Origin: JAAGZL01 sp964628835
Lineage (GTDB): Bacteria > Pseudomonadota > Gammaproteobacteria > Chromatiales > Chromatiaceae
Length of the DNA: 26,721 nt
Assembly: GCA_964628835.1 (NCBI GenBank)
Contig: CAZVME010000045.1
Span: 1-26,721, forward strand
Direction of reading: 5' to 3'
The notes below the pieces were generated by a model. It saw only the letters and a program-made list of their open reading frames with translations. It did not search any database and was not told where the DNA came from. This document shows, in pieces, positions 7,551 through 15,939 of this stretch. The position numbers were made by a program, and so were the translations under genes. Position 1 is the first letter of the stretch; each line of letters starts with the position of its first letter.

Positions 7551-8696
7551 CTAAAACCCCATCCCTTCAAAAAAGTTCTTTACCCCATTCATCCAGCTGA
7601 TGGACTGGGGGCTATGTTTTTTACCGCCAACCTGCATGCTCTCATCCAACTTCTTAATCAGCTCTTTCTGCTGATCGGTCAGATTAACCGGAGTCTCCAC
7701 CGACACCCGGCAGATCAGGTCCCCAACAGGGCCTCCCCGCACCGGTTTGACACCCTTACCCCGCATGCGGAACATCTTTCCGGTCTGGGTACCGGGCGGT
7801 ATCTTCAACTTGACCTTGCCGGTCAGAGTTGGGACCTCCAGTTCACCACCCAGGGCCGCCATACCGAAGCTGATGGGAACTTCGCAGTACAGGTGGCTCT
7901 CTTCCCGGGTAAAAATGCTGTGCTCTTTGACTGCGACCTGCACATACAAATCACCAGCTGGACCACCACTCTCGCCCGCCTCGCCTTCTCCGGCCAGACG
8001 AATTCGATCACCGTTATCCACACCGGCTGGAACCTTTACCGACAGGGTCTTGTGCTCTTGCACTTTACCTTGGCCGTGGCACACCTTACATGGATCATCA
8101 ATTATTGTGCCCTTGCCACGGCATTTGGGACAGGTCTGCTGCACCGAGAAGAATCCCTGCTGCATTCTGACCTGGCCATGGCCACCGCAAGTGGCGCAGC
8201 TTTTGGGCTGAGTACCTTTCTTGGCGCCGGAGCCGTTACACCCCTTGCACCTGACCATGGTAGGGACACGTATCTTGACCGTGGTTCCAGCAACCGCATC
8301 TTCCAGTGAGATCTGCAGGTTGTAGCGCAGGTCGGCACCGCGATGCACCCGTTGCCCGCCACCACGACCACCACTGAAGATATCTCCAAACACATCGCCA
8401 AAGATGTCACTGAAATTGCCGTTGCCCCCACCAAAACCTCCTGCCCCCGGACCACCCATAGTCTGATCTACCCCGGCATGGCCGAACTGGTCATAGGCGG
8501 CGCGTTTTTGCGCGTCTGAGAGGATCTCGTAGGCCTCCTTGGCCTCTTTGAATTTCTCCTCCGCAGCGGTGCCTTCATCCCCGGTATTTCTATCTGGGTG
8601 GTGCTTCATGGCCAGACGGCGATAGGCCTTCTTCAGCTCGGCCTCGCTGGCGTTTTTATTTACACCCAGTATTTCGTAGTAGTCGCGTTTAGACAT
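7551..8696 (-). CDS. dnaJ: Chaperone protein DnaJ (Hsp40)
   Basis: DnaJ delivers unfolded clients to DnaK and stimulates its ATPase. The 381-residue type I J-protein has a J domain with HPD at 33-35 and a Gly/Phe-rich linker at about 76-115. Four CxxCxGxG zinc motifs start at C150, C167, C189 and C203, and a C-terminal substrate-binding and dimerisation domain follows. I placed the start at the ATG 8694-8696 (MSKRDYYEILG). The reading frame is open further upstream, but that extension has no homology and would run into the dnaK-dnaJ hairpin. It is the last gene of the hrcA-grpE-dnaK-dnaJ operon. Confidence 0.98.
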   Translation of the reverse strand: MSKRDYYEILGVNKNASEAELKKAYRRLAMKHHPDRNTGDEGTAAEEKFKEAKEAYEILSDAQKRAAYDQFGHAGVDQTMGGPGAGGFGGGNGNFSDIFGDVFGDIFSGGRGGGQRVHRGADLRYNLQISLEDAVAGTTVKIRVPTMVRCKGCNGSGAKKGTQPKSCATCGGHGQVRMQQGFFSVQQTCPKCRGKGTIIDDPCKVCHGQGKVQEHKTLSVKVPAGVDNGDRIRLAGEGEAGESGGPAGDLYVQVAVKEHSIFTREESHLYCEVPISFGMAALGGELEVPTLTGKVKLKIPPGTQTGKMFRMRGKGVKPVRGGPVGDLICRVSVETPVNLTDQQKELIKKLDESMQVGGKKHSPQSISWMNGVKNFFEGMGF

Positions 8697-8744
8697 ATTT
8701 TTATGTTTCCAGCACTCATCAACAGCGGTTATCTGTAAAACTGC

Positions 8745-8774
8745 AAAAACGCGCAGGCGCATTGCACCCGCACG
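8745..8774 (-). terminator. Terminator-like attenuator between dnaK and dnaJ
   Basis: On the minus-strand transcript the arms CGTGCGGGTGC and GCGCCTGCGCG can form 11 pairs (three of them G-U) around a 3-nt AAT loop (8750-8774). Five U residues follow (complement of A8745-A8749). This is a weak intrinsic terminator in the 115-bp dnaK-dnaJ gap. It would let only part of the transcription reach dnaJ, or act as a processing or stability hairpin for the dnaK message. Confidence 0.6.
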
Positions 8775-8811
8775 TTTTGCATATTACAGCAGATAACTGC
8801 TTGCTGATCGC

Positions 8812-10746
8812 TTATTTGCTATCGTCTTTCACTTCTTCAAATTCAGCGTCAACAACATCGTCATCAGCAGTTGCGGCCTCAGCCTCAGCACCTGCGGGAC
8901 CAGCTTCAGCCGCACCCTCAGCACCCTGCTGTGCATACATACGCTCGGCCATCTTGGCTGATGCATCGGTCAGGGCCTTGGTTTTCTCTTCGATAGCTTC
9001 CTTGTCATCGCCATCCATCACAGACTCCAGATCCTTGATGCTGGCCTCAATGCTCTCCTTCTCGCCCTCTTCCAGCTTGTCATCACCCATCTCTTCCATG
9101 GACTTCTTGATGGCGTGGATCATGCTATCGGCCTGGTTGCGGGCCTGGACCAGTTCATTAAACTTGCGATCTTCGTCGGCATGGGCCTCGGCATCTTTCA
9201 CCATACGATCAATCTCGTCATCACTCAGACCGGAGCAGGCCTTGATCACGATGGACTGCTCTTTACCGGTGGCCTTGTCCTTGGCGGACACATTCAGGAT
9301 ACCGTTGGCGTCAATATCAAAACTTACCTCGATCTGCGGTACGCCGCGTGGCGATGGTGGGATATCGGTCAGGTCGAAACGACCCAGAGATTTGTTGGCA
9401 CCAGCCTGCTCACGCTCACCCTGCAGCACATGCACGGTTACCGCAGTCTGACTGTCGTCGGCAGTGGAGAAGGTCTGACCGGCGTTGGTCGGGATAGTGG
9501 TGTTCTTCTCGATCAGCTTGGTCATGACTCCACCCAGAGTCTCGATACCCAGAGACAGCGGGGTTACGTCCAGCAGCAGTACGTCTTTCACTTCACCACC
9601 CAGCACACCACCCTGGATAGCAGCACCAATGGCTACCGCCTCGTCCGGATTCACATCCTTGCGTGGGGCCTTGCCGAAGAACTCTTCGACCACTTCCTGT
9701 ACCTTGGGCATGCGGGTCTGTCCACCCACTAGGATTACTTCATCTATCTCTGATGCAGAAAGACCTGCATCATTCAGGGCGGTACGGCATGGGTCGATGG
9801 TTCCCTGTACCAGCTCATCCACCAGGCTCTCCAGCTTGGCGCGGGTAAGCTTGATATTCAGATGCTTGGGGCCAGAGGCATCAGCAGTGATGTAGGGCAG
9901 GTTGATATCGGTCTGCTGTCCATTGGAGAGCTCGATCTTGGCCTTCTCTGCACCCTCTTTCAGACGCTGCAACGCCAGTGGGTCATTACGCAGATCAAAG
10001 CCCTGCTCCTTTTTGAACTCTTCCACCAGGAAATCGATGATACGCATATCGAAATCTTCACCACCCAGGAAGGTGTCGCCGTTGGTGGAGAGCACCTCGA
10101 ACTGATGTTCGCCGTCGATTTCGGCGATCTCAATGATGGAGATATCGAAGGTTCCGCCACCCAGATCGTACACGGCCAGCTTTTGGTCACCACGCTTCTT
10201 GTCCATACCATAGGCCAGTGCGGCTGCGGTGGGCTCATTAATGATGCGTTTTACGTCCAGACCAGCGATACGACCGGCATCTTTGGTGGCCTGACGCTGA
10301 GAGTCATTAAAGTAGGCAGGAACGGTGATTACGGCTTCGGTCACTTCGGCGCCGAGATAGTCCTCAGCGGTCTTCTTCATCTTCTGCAAAATCTTGGCAG
10401 AGACCTCAGGTGCGGCCATCTTCTTGCCGTTGGCCTCTACCCAGGCATCACCATTGTCTGCCTTGACGATGTTGTAGGGGACCATCTTGATATCGCGCTG
10501 TACCACATCATCCTCGAAGCGGCGCCCAATAAGGCGTTTGATGGCGAATATGGTGTTCTGGGGATTGGTTACCGCCTGACGCTTGGCCGCCTGGCCAACC
10601 AGAACCTCATTATCGCTGGTATAGGCGATAATGGATGGCGTGGTGCGATCACCCTCTGAATTCTCGATCACTCTGGTCTTGTCACCTTCCATCACTGCTA
10701 CGCAGGAGTTGGTGGTACCCAGGTCGATGCCAATAATTTTACCCAT
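8812..10746 (-). CDS. dnaK: Chaperone protein DnaK (Hsp70)
   Basis: DnaK is the central ATP-dependent Hsp70. The 644-residue sequence begins MGKIIGIDLGTTNSC, with the phosphate-binding loop, and includes the AYGMDKK and DLGGGTFDISIIE nucleotide-binding segments. The interdomain linker DVLLLDVTPLSLGIETLGG is at about residues 387-405, followed by a substrate-binding domain and a helical lid. It ends in an acidic tail whose last residues (EEVKDDSK) resemble the EEVKDKK ending of E. coli DnaK. The start ATG at 10744-10746 has GGAGAG upstream. It is flanked by grpE (77-bp gap) and dnaJ, all under HrcA/CIRCE control by position. Confidence 0.99.
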   Translation of the reverse strand: MGKIIGIDLGTTNSCVAVMEGDKTRVIENSEGDRTTPSIIAYTSDNEVLVGQAAKRQAVTNPQNTIFAIKRLIGRRFEDDVVQRDIKMVPYNIVKADNGDAWVEANGKKMAAPEVSAKILQKMKKTAEDYLGAEVTEAVITVPAYFNDSQRQATKDAGRIAGLDVKRIINEPTAAALAYGMDKKRGDQKLAVYDLGGGTFDISIIEIAEIDGEHQFEVLSTNGDTFLGGEDFDMRIIDFLVEEFKKEQGFDLRNDPLALQRLKEGAEKAKIELSNGQQTDINLPYITADASGPKHLNIKLTRAKLESLVDELVQGTIDPCRTALNDAGLSASEIDEVILVGGQTRMPKVQEVVEEFFGKAPRKDVNPDEAVAIGAAIQGGVLGGEVKDVLLLDVTPLSLGIETLGGVMTKLIEKNTTIPTNAGQTFSTADDSQTAVTVHVLQGEREQAGANKSLGRFDLTDIPPSPRGVPQIEVSFDIDANGILNVSAKDKATGKEQSIVIKACSGLSDDEIDRMVKDAEAHADEDRKFNELVQARNQADSMIHAIKKSMEEMGDDKLEEGEKESIEASIKDLESVMDGDDKEAIEEKTKALTDASAKMAERMYAQQGAEGAAEAGPAGAEAEAATADDDVVDAEFEEVKDDSK

Positions 10747-10823
10747 GATATGGTCTCTCCAATAAATCTGTTTTTTCTTAAAACTTGCGGTTATTCCTCA
10801 GATGGGGAAAAACCTCGTATTTT

Positions 10824-11423
10824 TCAAGCCTGTTCGTCAACTTTTCCCGGCATACCCTGGGAAACCATCACCATTGCCGGACGAATCAGGCGCGCATTCA
10901 GGGTGTAACCCTTCTGCATTACCGCTACTACGGTATTGGGCGGCACATCCTCGCGCGGCTGCATGGTCATGGCTTGATGGAAATCGGGATCGAATGGCTC
11001 ACCGTTGGGGTCTATCTGTACTATTTTGTGACGTCCCATGACGTCCGATAGCAGTTTCAGGGTCAGCTCTGCGCCTTCGCGCAGGCTTTTTACGTCAGCA
11101 GCCTCACTGTTGGCGGCATCCAGCCCCAGCTCCATGCTATCCCTAACCGCCAGGATATCGGAGGCAAATCCATCCAGGGCAAACTTGTGGGCATTTTCCA
11201 GCTCACGCTCATGCCGACGCTGCAGATTATCAAACTCTGCCTTGGAACGTAGCAACTGGTTCCAATGCTCATCTGCCTTATTTCTGGCATCTTCCAGCAT
11301 CAGATGTAGATCTTCCGGGTTTGCAGCCGCAACTTCGGACCCATTGGTCTCCTCGGTGAGTTCCACTGCTGCCTCATCTCCGATTGCAGCTTCGTTCTCA
11401 GCCACTTCCTGCTCTTTTCCCAT
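10824..11423 (-). CDS. grpE: Nucleotide exchange factor GrpE
   Basis: GrpE is the dimeric nucleotide exchange factor that releases ADP from DnaK. The 199-residue protein has an acidic, poorly conserved N-terminus (residues 1-45), a long coiled-coil helix rich in EFDNLQRRHERE-type heptads, and the beta-domain signature GEPFDPDFHQAM followed by VVAVMQKGYTLNARLIRPAMVMVS. The ATG at 11421-11423 has GAGG 3-6 nt upstream. It lies second in the heat-shock operon. Confidence 0.97.
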   Translation of the reverse strand: MGKEQEVAENEAAIGDEAAVELTEETNGSEVAAANPEDLHLMLEDARNKADEHWNQLLRSKAEFDNLQRRHERELENAHKFALDGFASDILAVRDSMELGLDAANSEAADVKSLREGAELTLKLLSDVMGRHKIVQIDPNGEPFDPDFHQAMTMQPREDVPPNTVVAVMQKGYTLNARLIRPAMVMVSQGMPGKVDEQA

Positions 11424-11454
11424 TTACCTCAATCTCCAAATGCACATAAAATCG

Positions 11455-11480
11455 ACGCCACAAGGAACTTCTTGTGACGT
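11455..11480 (-). repeat. Stem-loop in the hrcA-grpE intergenic region
   Basis: ACG-C-CACAAG (11455-11464) pairs with CTTGTG-A-CGT (11471-11480): nine pairs with one C/A mismatch around a 6-nt loop. There is no T-tract, so a processing or mRNA-stability hairpin between the repressor gene and the chaperone genes is more likely than a terminator. Confidence 0.5.
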
Positions 11481-11511
11481 AGTATCTGTTCAACTACCTA
11501 ATTGGGGGTGG

Positions 11512-12567
11512 TTACAGCTGTTTCAAGGCCGAACTTAACAATTTTGCCGTCACATCCACCACCGGAATCACCCGGTCATACTCCATACGCTTGGGGCCAA
11601 TTACACCAAGCACTCCCACCACCTCGTTATTCACCTCGTAGGGGGCGGTTACGATACTGCATTTTTCCAGATGACTGTAGCCCGACTCCTCACCAATAAA
11701 TATCTGCACACCATCTGCATGCAGGCATCCGTCCAGCAGTTGTACAATCTCATGCTTTTCATTAAAGGCATCAAACAACTGCCGCAGCCGCTGCATATTG
11801 GAGAGTTCGTTAAAATTCATCAGGTTGGTCTGACCGGCAATCAGACAGTCCCCTTCCCCTTCCACCGGGTCCAGCACCTGCTCAGTCATTTCTATGGCTC
11901 GGCTCATGATTCGGTTCATGTCCGCCTTGGCCATATGCATCTCACTTATCATGGACTCTCTGACCTTGGTCAGGGTGTGCCCAGAGTAGGTCTGGTTGAT
12001 GTAATTCGCCACCTGCTCCAGTTCCGGGGCGGAGTATTTACGCTTGGTGGTGATGATACGGTTCAGTACCTCGCCTGACTTGGTCACCAGGATCACCATT
12101 ACGCTGTCCTCAGACAGGGGCAGAAACTCTATGTGCAGGAAGGATACGTGATCCCTTCTCGGCATCATCACCACTCCAGCCATGTGGGTTACGCTGGAGA
12201 GTATACGGGATGCCGACTCCAACACCACGGCAGAGCTCTGTTCACCAGCCAGTCTGGTCTTCAGGTTTTCTATTTCGCTCTCATTCAGGTGCTTCAGGGT
12301 GAGCAGAGAGTCAATGAACATGCGGTAACCATCGACCGTGGGCACTCGGCCAGCAGAGGTGTGGGGAGAGGTGATAAGCCCTACATCTTCCAGGTCAGCC
12401 ATGACGTTTCTAATGGTGGCGGGGCTAAGATCCATACCGGCATCACGCGCCAGGGTGCGTGAGCCAACAGGCTCACCGTCACGTATGTAGCGTTCTATGA
12501 GCACTTTCAGAAAGTGCTGGGCACGTTCGTTGACACTGTTTTCACTAACAGCTTTTCTGGCTGGCAC
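11512..12567 (-). CDS. hrcA: Heat-inducible transcription repressor HrcA
   Basis: HrcA represses class I heat-shock operons by binding CIRCE and is activated by GroEL. The protein has the N-terminal winged-helix domain (VNERAQHFLKVLIERYI, GSRTLA, SPATIRNVMADLE, then GLITSPHTSAGRVPT near 63-77), a GAF-like middle and the dimerisation region. I chose the GTG at 12565-12567, giving 351 residues. GAGGTGG lies just upstream, and the resulting N-terminus fits the family's usual length (about 340-350). A TTG at 12612 would place the start inside the CIRCE operator. Heading the chaperone operon, it should be autoregulated by the adjacent CIRCE element. Confidence 0.95.
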   Translation of the reverse strand: MPARKAVSENSVNERAQHFLKVLIERYIRDGEPVGSRTLARDAGMDLSPATIRNVMADLEDVGLITSPHTSAGRVPTVDGYRMFIDSLLTLKHLNESEIENLKTRLAGEQSSAVVLESASRILSSVTHMAGVVMMPRRDHVSFLHIEFLPLSEDSVMVILVTKSGEVLNRIITTKRKYSAPELEQVANYINQTYSGHTLTKVRESMISEMHMAKADMNRIMSRAIEMTEQVLDPVEGEGDCLIAGQTNLMNFNELSNMQRLRQLFDAFNEKHEIVQLLDGCLHADGVQIFIGEESGYSHLEKCSIVTAPYEVNNEVVGVLGVIGPKRMEYDRVIPVVDVTAKLLSSALKQL

Positions 12568-12601
12568 ATTCCACCTCAAACAAAGACCTGCTACGAATCG
12601 G

Positions 12602-12628
12602 TTAGCACTCAATCTATCAGAGTGCTAA
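12602..12628 (-). promoter_or_regulatory. Perfect CIRCE operator (HrcA binding site)
   Basis: TTAGCACTC (12602-12610), nine spacer bases and GAGTGCTAA (12620-12628) match the CIRCE consensus with no mismatch. The dyad even extends one more base on each side (G12601/C12629). It lies between the promoter and the hrcA start, close to the expected transcription start. Confidence 0.98.
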
Positions 12629-12637
12629 CCATGAACA

Positions 12638-12665
12638 ATTATCGGTCTCTATGGCCATGTGTCAA
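12638..12665 (-). promoter_or_regulatory. Sigma-70-type promoter of the hrcA-grpE-dnaK-dnaJ operon
   Basis: On the minus strand TTGACA (complement of 12660-12665) and GATAAT (complement of 12638-12643) are separated by 16 bp, a near-consensus housekeeping promoter. The predicted start point falls right at the CIRCE edge, so bound HrcA would block initiation. Confidence 0.8.
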
Positions 12666-12858
12666 GAATTGCATTCAAGATTCAATACTTTTCTTATGGT
12701 TTATATGGTGAATTTATGCTATTTGAAGGTTGTGGCAACCACCCTGGTGGCTGTCTGAATATGTAGCGGCTGAAAACAGATTATTGTTGGCGGGCTTCTT
12801 ATGCCGTGATAAGTTTGCCATCTTCAAACCCTGACCGGTTCATTCTGGTGTAAACATT

Positions 12859-13725
12859 ATGACACAACAATTCCGTTCCATCGGTCTGATAGGCAAACAT
12901 GGTGGCAGTGGTATCAAGGACACCATACTCAGCCTGAATGAGTTCCTGGTCAACCACGGTCTCAACGTATTGCTGGAAAGCAGTACCGCAAATCACCTGG
13001 AAGGGCACGGCATCCAGGCGGCAGACATGGATGAGATCGGCAAAAGCTGCGATCTGGCTATTGCAGTGGGAGGAGACGGCACCCTGCTGCAATCCGCATG
13101 CAGTCTGGCTGACTACGGGGTCGCCCTGTTGGGGGTAAATATGGGGAGGCTGGGCTTTCTAACAGACATCTCCCCCTATGGCATGATCGATGCCGTGGGC
13201 GAGATACTGGACGGAGAGTATATCGAGGAGAAACGCACCCTGCTGGAGGTCGAGGTGGCAGGCCAGAGCTTCAAGGCGTTCAACGATGTGGTGATCCACA
13301 AATGGAATATTGCCCGCATGATCGAATTTGAGACCTATGTGGGTGGGCAGTTCGTAAACAACCAGCGCTCGGATGGATTTATCGTATCCACTCCCACCGG
13401 ATCAACCGCCTATAACCTCTCCTGCGCCGGCCCCTTGGTGCACCCCAACCTCAACGCGACCATCCTGGTGCCAATCTGCCCCCACACCCTGAGCAACCGA
13501 CCGATTGTGGTGGATGGCGATGCGGAGATAAAGATTGTGGTGTGCGGACACACCACCCATCGAGATATACAGGTCACCTGTGACGGCATGGCCACCACTA
13601 CACCAGTGGACAACACTATAGTAATCAACAAGCACCCCAATCCGATTCGCCTGATTCATCCCAAGGACCATGACCACTTTAATACCCTGCGGGTGAAGCT
13701 TGGGTGGAGTGACAACCCGGTTTAA
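12859..13725 (+). CDS. nadK: NAD kinase
   Basis: NadK phosphorylates NAD to NADP using ATP. The 288-residue protein has the family's GGDGTLL motif at 71-77 and a NE/ND segment (FNDVVIHKWNIARMIEFET). It also has the Gly-rich STPTGSTAYNLS substrate-binding loop and the PICPHTLSNRPIVV stretch. Length is normal. The ATG at 12859 lacks a strong Shine-Dalgarno sequence. It is divergent from hrcA and followed 7 bp later by recN, a pairing widespread in bacteria, so the two are probably co-transcribed. Confidence 0.97.
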   Translation: MTQQFRSIGLIGKHGGSGIKDTILSLNEFLVNHGLNVLLESSTANHLEGHGIQAADMDEIGKSCDLAIAVGGDGTLLQSACSLADYGVALLGVNMGRLGFLTDISPYGMIDAVGEILDGEYIEEKRTLLEVEVAGQSFKAFNDVVIHKWNIARMIEFETYVGGQFVNNQRSDGFIVSTPTGSTAYNLSCAGPLVHPNLNATILVPICPHTLSNRPIVVDGDAEIKIVVCGHTTHRDIQVTCDGMATTTPVDNTIVINKHPNPIRLIHPKDHDHFNTLRVKLGWSDNPV

Positions 13726-13732
13726 ACCATAG

Positions 13733-15403
13733 ATGCTCACCCATATCCACATAAAAGATCTGGCCATAGTCTCCTCCCTGGAACTGGATCTGAATCCTGG
13801 CATGACCACCCTCACCGGTGAAACCGGCGCCGGCAAGTCGATCCTAATCGACGCCCTGGGGCTGGTGCTGGGAGACCGGGTGGATAATGAGATGATCAGA
13901 GATGGCTGCGAGCGGGCCGAGATCACCGCCGTGCTGGATCTCTCCAAGCTGGAGCAGGCATCCGATTGGCTACAGCAACACTCCCTGGATGCAAGCGGTG
14001 AGTGCATCCTGCGCCGGGTGTTGTCGCGTTCCGGTGGCTCCAAGGCCTACATAAACGGCAGCCCGGTACCCGCCAGATCACTCCAGAACCTGGGGGATCT
14101 GCTGGTAGATATCCATGGCCAGCACGCCCACCAGTCCCTACTCAAGCGAGACCAGCAGCGCGAGCTGCTGGATGACTACGCCGGACACCAGAAGATTAAA
14201 CAACAACTGGCAGATGCATTTCAGATCTGGCTGGCATCAGAGGACAAACTGCAACAACTGAGCTCCGCCTCCAGTGAGCGGCGCGAGAAGCTGGAGCTGC
14301 TGCGTTATCAGGCATCTGAACTGGAAGAGTTGAAACTTGCCGAGTCGGAACTGCTGGAACTGGACCAGGAGCACTCTCGGCTGAGTAACGCCGGACAACT
14401 TCAGACCGGTTGCGACTTCATCCTCACCAATCTATATGACGATGAAAACGCCATCCAGGGGCGGCTGTCTCGAATCCAGAGTGAACTGGAGCTGATGATC
14501 TCTACCGACCCATCTCTTTCCGAGATTCGCGAGATGCTGGATGGAGCAGTAATCCAGATACAGGAGGCCACCCATAGCCTACGTCACTACGCCGACGGGA
14601 TCGAACTGGACCCGACGCGACTGGAGCTGGTGGAGCAGCGCCTGGCAGATATCCATGACATGGCCCGCAAATACCGTTGCAGGCCCGAGGAGTTACCCGC
14701 CACCAAAGCTGCACTGGAAGAGGAACTTGAGCAACTGGAACACGCCGATATTCATCTGGCAGAGCTGGAACAGCAGGTGCAGACCCATAAATCAGGCTAC
14801 ATGGAACTTGCCAGCAAGCTGGACTCAAGCCGCCGTTACTCAGCGGACAGTCTGGCCCGCGATGTCACCAACAGCATGAACACCCTGGGGATGCCGGACG
14901 GCCTATTGAAGATCAGCGTCAAGACCCTAGCCCCCGAACGCGCCAGCGCCAACGGTCTCAACAGTATCGAATTCCTAGTCAGCGCCAATCCCGGTCAGCC
15001 GCCCAAGTCACTGATAAAGGTGGCCTCCGGCGGCGAACTCTCCCGCATCAGCCTGGCAATACAGGTGGCCACGGTACGCTGTTCCGGGACCCCGGTGCTG
15101 ATTTTTGATGAGGTGGATGTAGGCATCGGTGGCGGCACCGCCGAGATCGTGGGCGGCCTGCTAAGGCAGTTGGGAGAGTATCGACAGGTGTTGTGCGTTA
15201 CCCACCTGCCCCAGGTTGCGGCTCAGGGTCACAACCATTTGCAGGTCACCAAGAGCGGTGACAATGGAACGGTACAGACCCAGGTTGTACTGCTAGATGG
15301 GAATCTACGGGTACAGGAGATTGCGCGCATGCTGGGCGGGGTCAAGATCACCAACCAGTCCCTGGCTCACGCCGAAGAGATGGTTGGCAACTCTCAGACC
15401 TGA
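13733..15403 (+). CDS. recN: DNA repair protein RecN
   Basis: RecN is an SMC-like ATPase recruited to double-strand breaks. The 556-residue protein has Walker A GETGAGKS at 29-36. A long coiled coil (about residues 160-370) is interrupted by the region that forms the hinge in SMC proteins. The C-terminal half carries the ABC signature SGGELSRISLAIQ and Walker B VLIFDEVDVGIGG. Length equals the family norm. I found no clear LexA box before nadK or recN, so SOS control is not evident here. Confidence 0.97.
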   Translation: MLTHIHIKDLAIVSSLELDLNPGMTTLTGETGAGKSILIDALGLVLGDRVDNEMIRDGCERAEITAVLDLSKLEQASDWLQQHSLDASGECILRRVLSRSGGSKAYINGSPVPARSLQNLGDLLVDIHGQHAHQSLLKRDQQRELLDDYAGHQKIKQQLADAFQIWLASEDKLQQLSSASSERREKLELLRYQASELEELKLAESELLELDQEHSRLSNAGQLQTGCDFILTNLYDDENAIQGRLSRIQSELELMISTDPSLSEIREMLDGAVIQIQEATHSLRHYADGIELDPTRLELVEQRLADIHDMARKYRCRPEELPATKAALEEELEQLEHADIHLAELEQQVQTHKSGYMELASKLDSSRRYSADSLARDVTNSMNTLGMPDGLLKISVKTLAPERASANGLNSIEFLVSANPGQPPKSLIKVASGGELSRISLAIQVATVRCSGTPVLIFDEVDVGIGGGTAEIVGGLLRQLGEYRQVLCVTHLPQVAAQGHNHLQVTKSGDNGTVQTQVVLLDGNLRVQEIARMLGGVKITNQSLAHAEEMVGNSQT

Positions 15404-15405
15404 GC

Positions 15406-15426
15406 TAGTGTAGTGTCCTTACACTA
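15406..15426. terminator. Possible bidirectional hairpin between recN and fur
   Basis: TAGTGTA (15406-15412) pairs with TACACTA (15420-15426) between the convergent recN and fur stop codons. A shorter TAGTGT/ACACTA pairing is also possible. The short stem and lack of a T-run make it a weak terminator. Confidence 0.4.
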
Positions 15427-15432
15427 AATAAT

Positions 15433-15858
15433 TCACGCCTTGCCTATCTTGCACTCGGGATTGTTGCAACGGCCATAGATGACCAGCGAGTGGTCCTCAA
15501 TCTCAAACCCTCTTTCCTTGGCGATCTCCAGTTGACGCTGTTCGATAACCTCATCGGCAAACTCAGCCACCTTGCCACAAACCACGCACAGGATATGGTC
15601 GTGGTGCTCACCGCGATTCAGCTCAAAAACGGCAAAACCACCCTCGAAATTGTGCCGTTTAACCAACTCTGCGGTCTCAAACTGGGTCAGCACCCGGTAG
15701 ATGGTGGCCAGGCTTATCTCTTCGCCCTGCTGTATCAGAATTTTGTAGACATCCTCTGCACTTACATGCTGGTCTCCACATTTTTCCAACACCTCAAGAA
15801 TCTTGAGTCGTGGAACTGTAACCTTTAATCCGGCCTTTCTAATCTCATCATCTTCCAA
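15433..15858 (-). CDS. fur: Ferric uptake regulator Fur
   Basis: Fur represses iron-acquisition genes when loaded with Fe(II). The 141-residue protein has the N-terminal winged helix (recognition region ISLATIYRVLTQFE at 48-61). The metal-binding C-terminal domain carries HHDH at 85-88, C91/C94 and a second Cys pair at C131/C136. The start is TTG (15856-15858): AAGGAG lies 8 nt upstream of it, and the only nearby ATG triplets are out of frame. The gene is convergent with recN and divergent from bamE, the latter a common arrangement in gammaproteobacteria. A hairpin can cover its ribosome binding site. Confidence 0.96.
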   Translation of the reverse strand: MEDDEIRKAGLKVTVPRLKILEVLEKCGDQHVSAEDVYKILIQQGEEISLATIYRVLTQFETAELVKRHNFEGGFAVFELNRGEHHDHILCVVCGKVAEFADEVIEQRQLEIAKERGFEIEDHSLVIYGRCNNPECKIGKA

Positions 15859-15865
15859 GATATTG

Positions 15866-15888
15866 GCTCCTTAGTGTGTTCACTAGGC
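15866..15888 (-). promoter_or_regulatory. Hairpin masking the fur ribosome binding site
   Basis: On the minus-strand transcript CCTAGTG can pair with CACTA-(A)-GG around an AACA loop. The final GG belongs to the AAGGAG Shine-Dalgarno sequence of fur (15867-15872). One A is bulged. Folding would partly hide the ribosome binding site. The same dyad could alternatively be a DNA operator. Confidence 0.45.
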
Positions 15889-15908
15889 GAATCGGTTATC
15901 ATCTCGCC
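15886..15908. promoter_or_regulatory. Dyad in the fur-bamE divergent promoter region, possible Fur site
   Basis: GGCGA (15886-15890) and TCGCC (15904-15908) flank a 13-bp core that on the minus strand reads GATGATAACCGAT, loosely resembling a Fur box. The match is poor. I list it only because this is where fur autoregulation would act. Confidence 0.25.
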
Positions 15909-15939
15909 ATTGAATAGGATCATACTGGGTTGTTATCTA

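Noticed and set aside
7539..8309. 256-codon plus-strand frame
   Set aside because: It is antisense to dnaJ, with composition typical of a complement-strand shadow.
9862..10659. 265-codon plus-strand frame
   Set aside because: It is antisense to dnaK, has no homology I recognise and carries no ribosome binding site.
13402..14043. 213-codon minus-strand frame across the nadK-recN junction
   Set aside because: It covers parts of two well-supported genes on the other strand.
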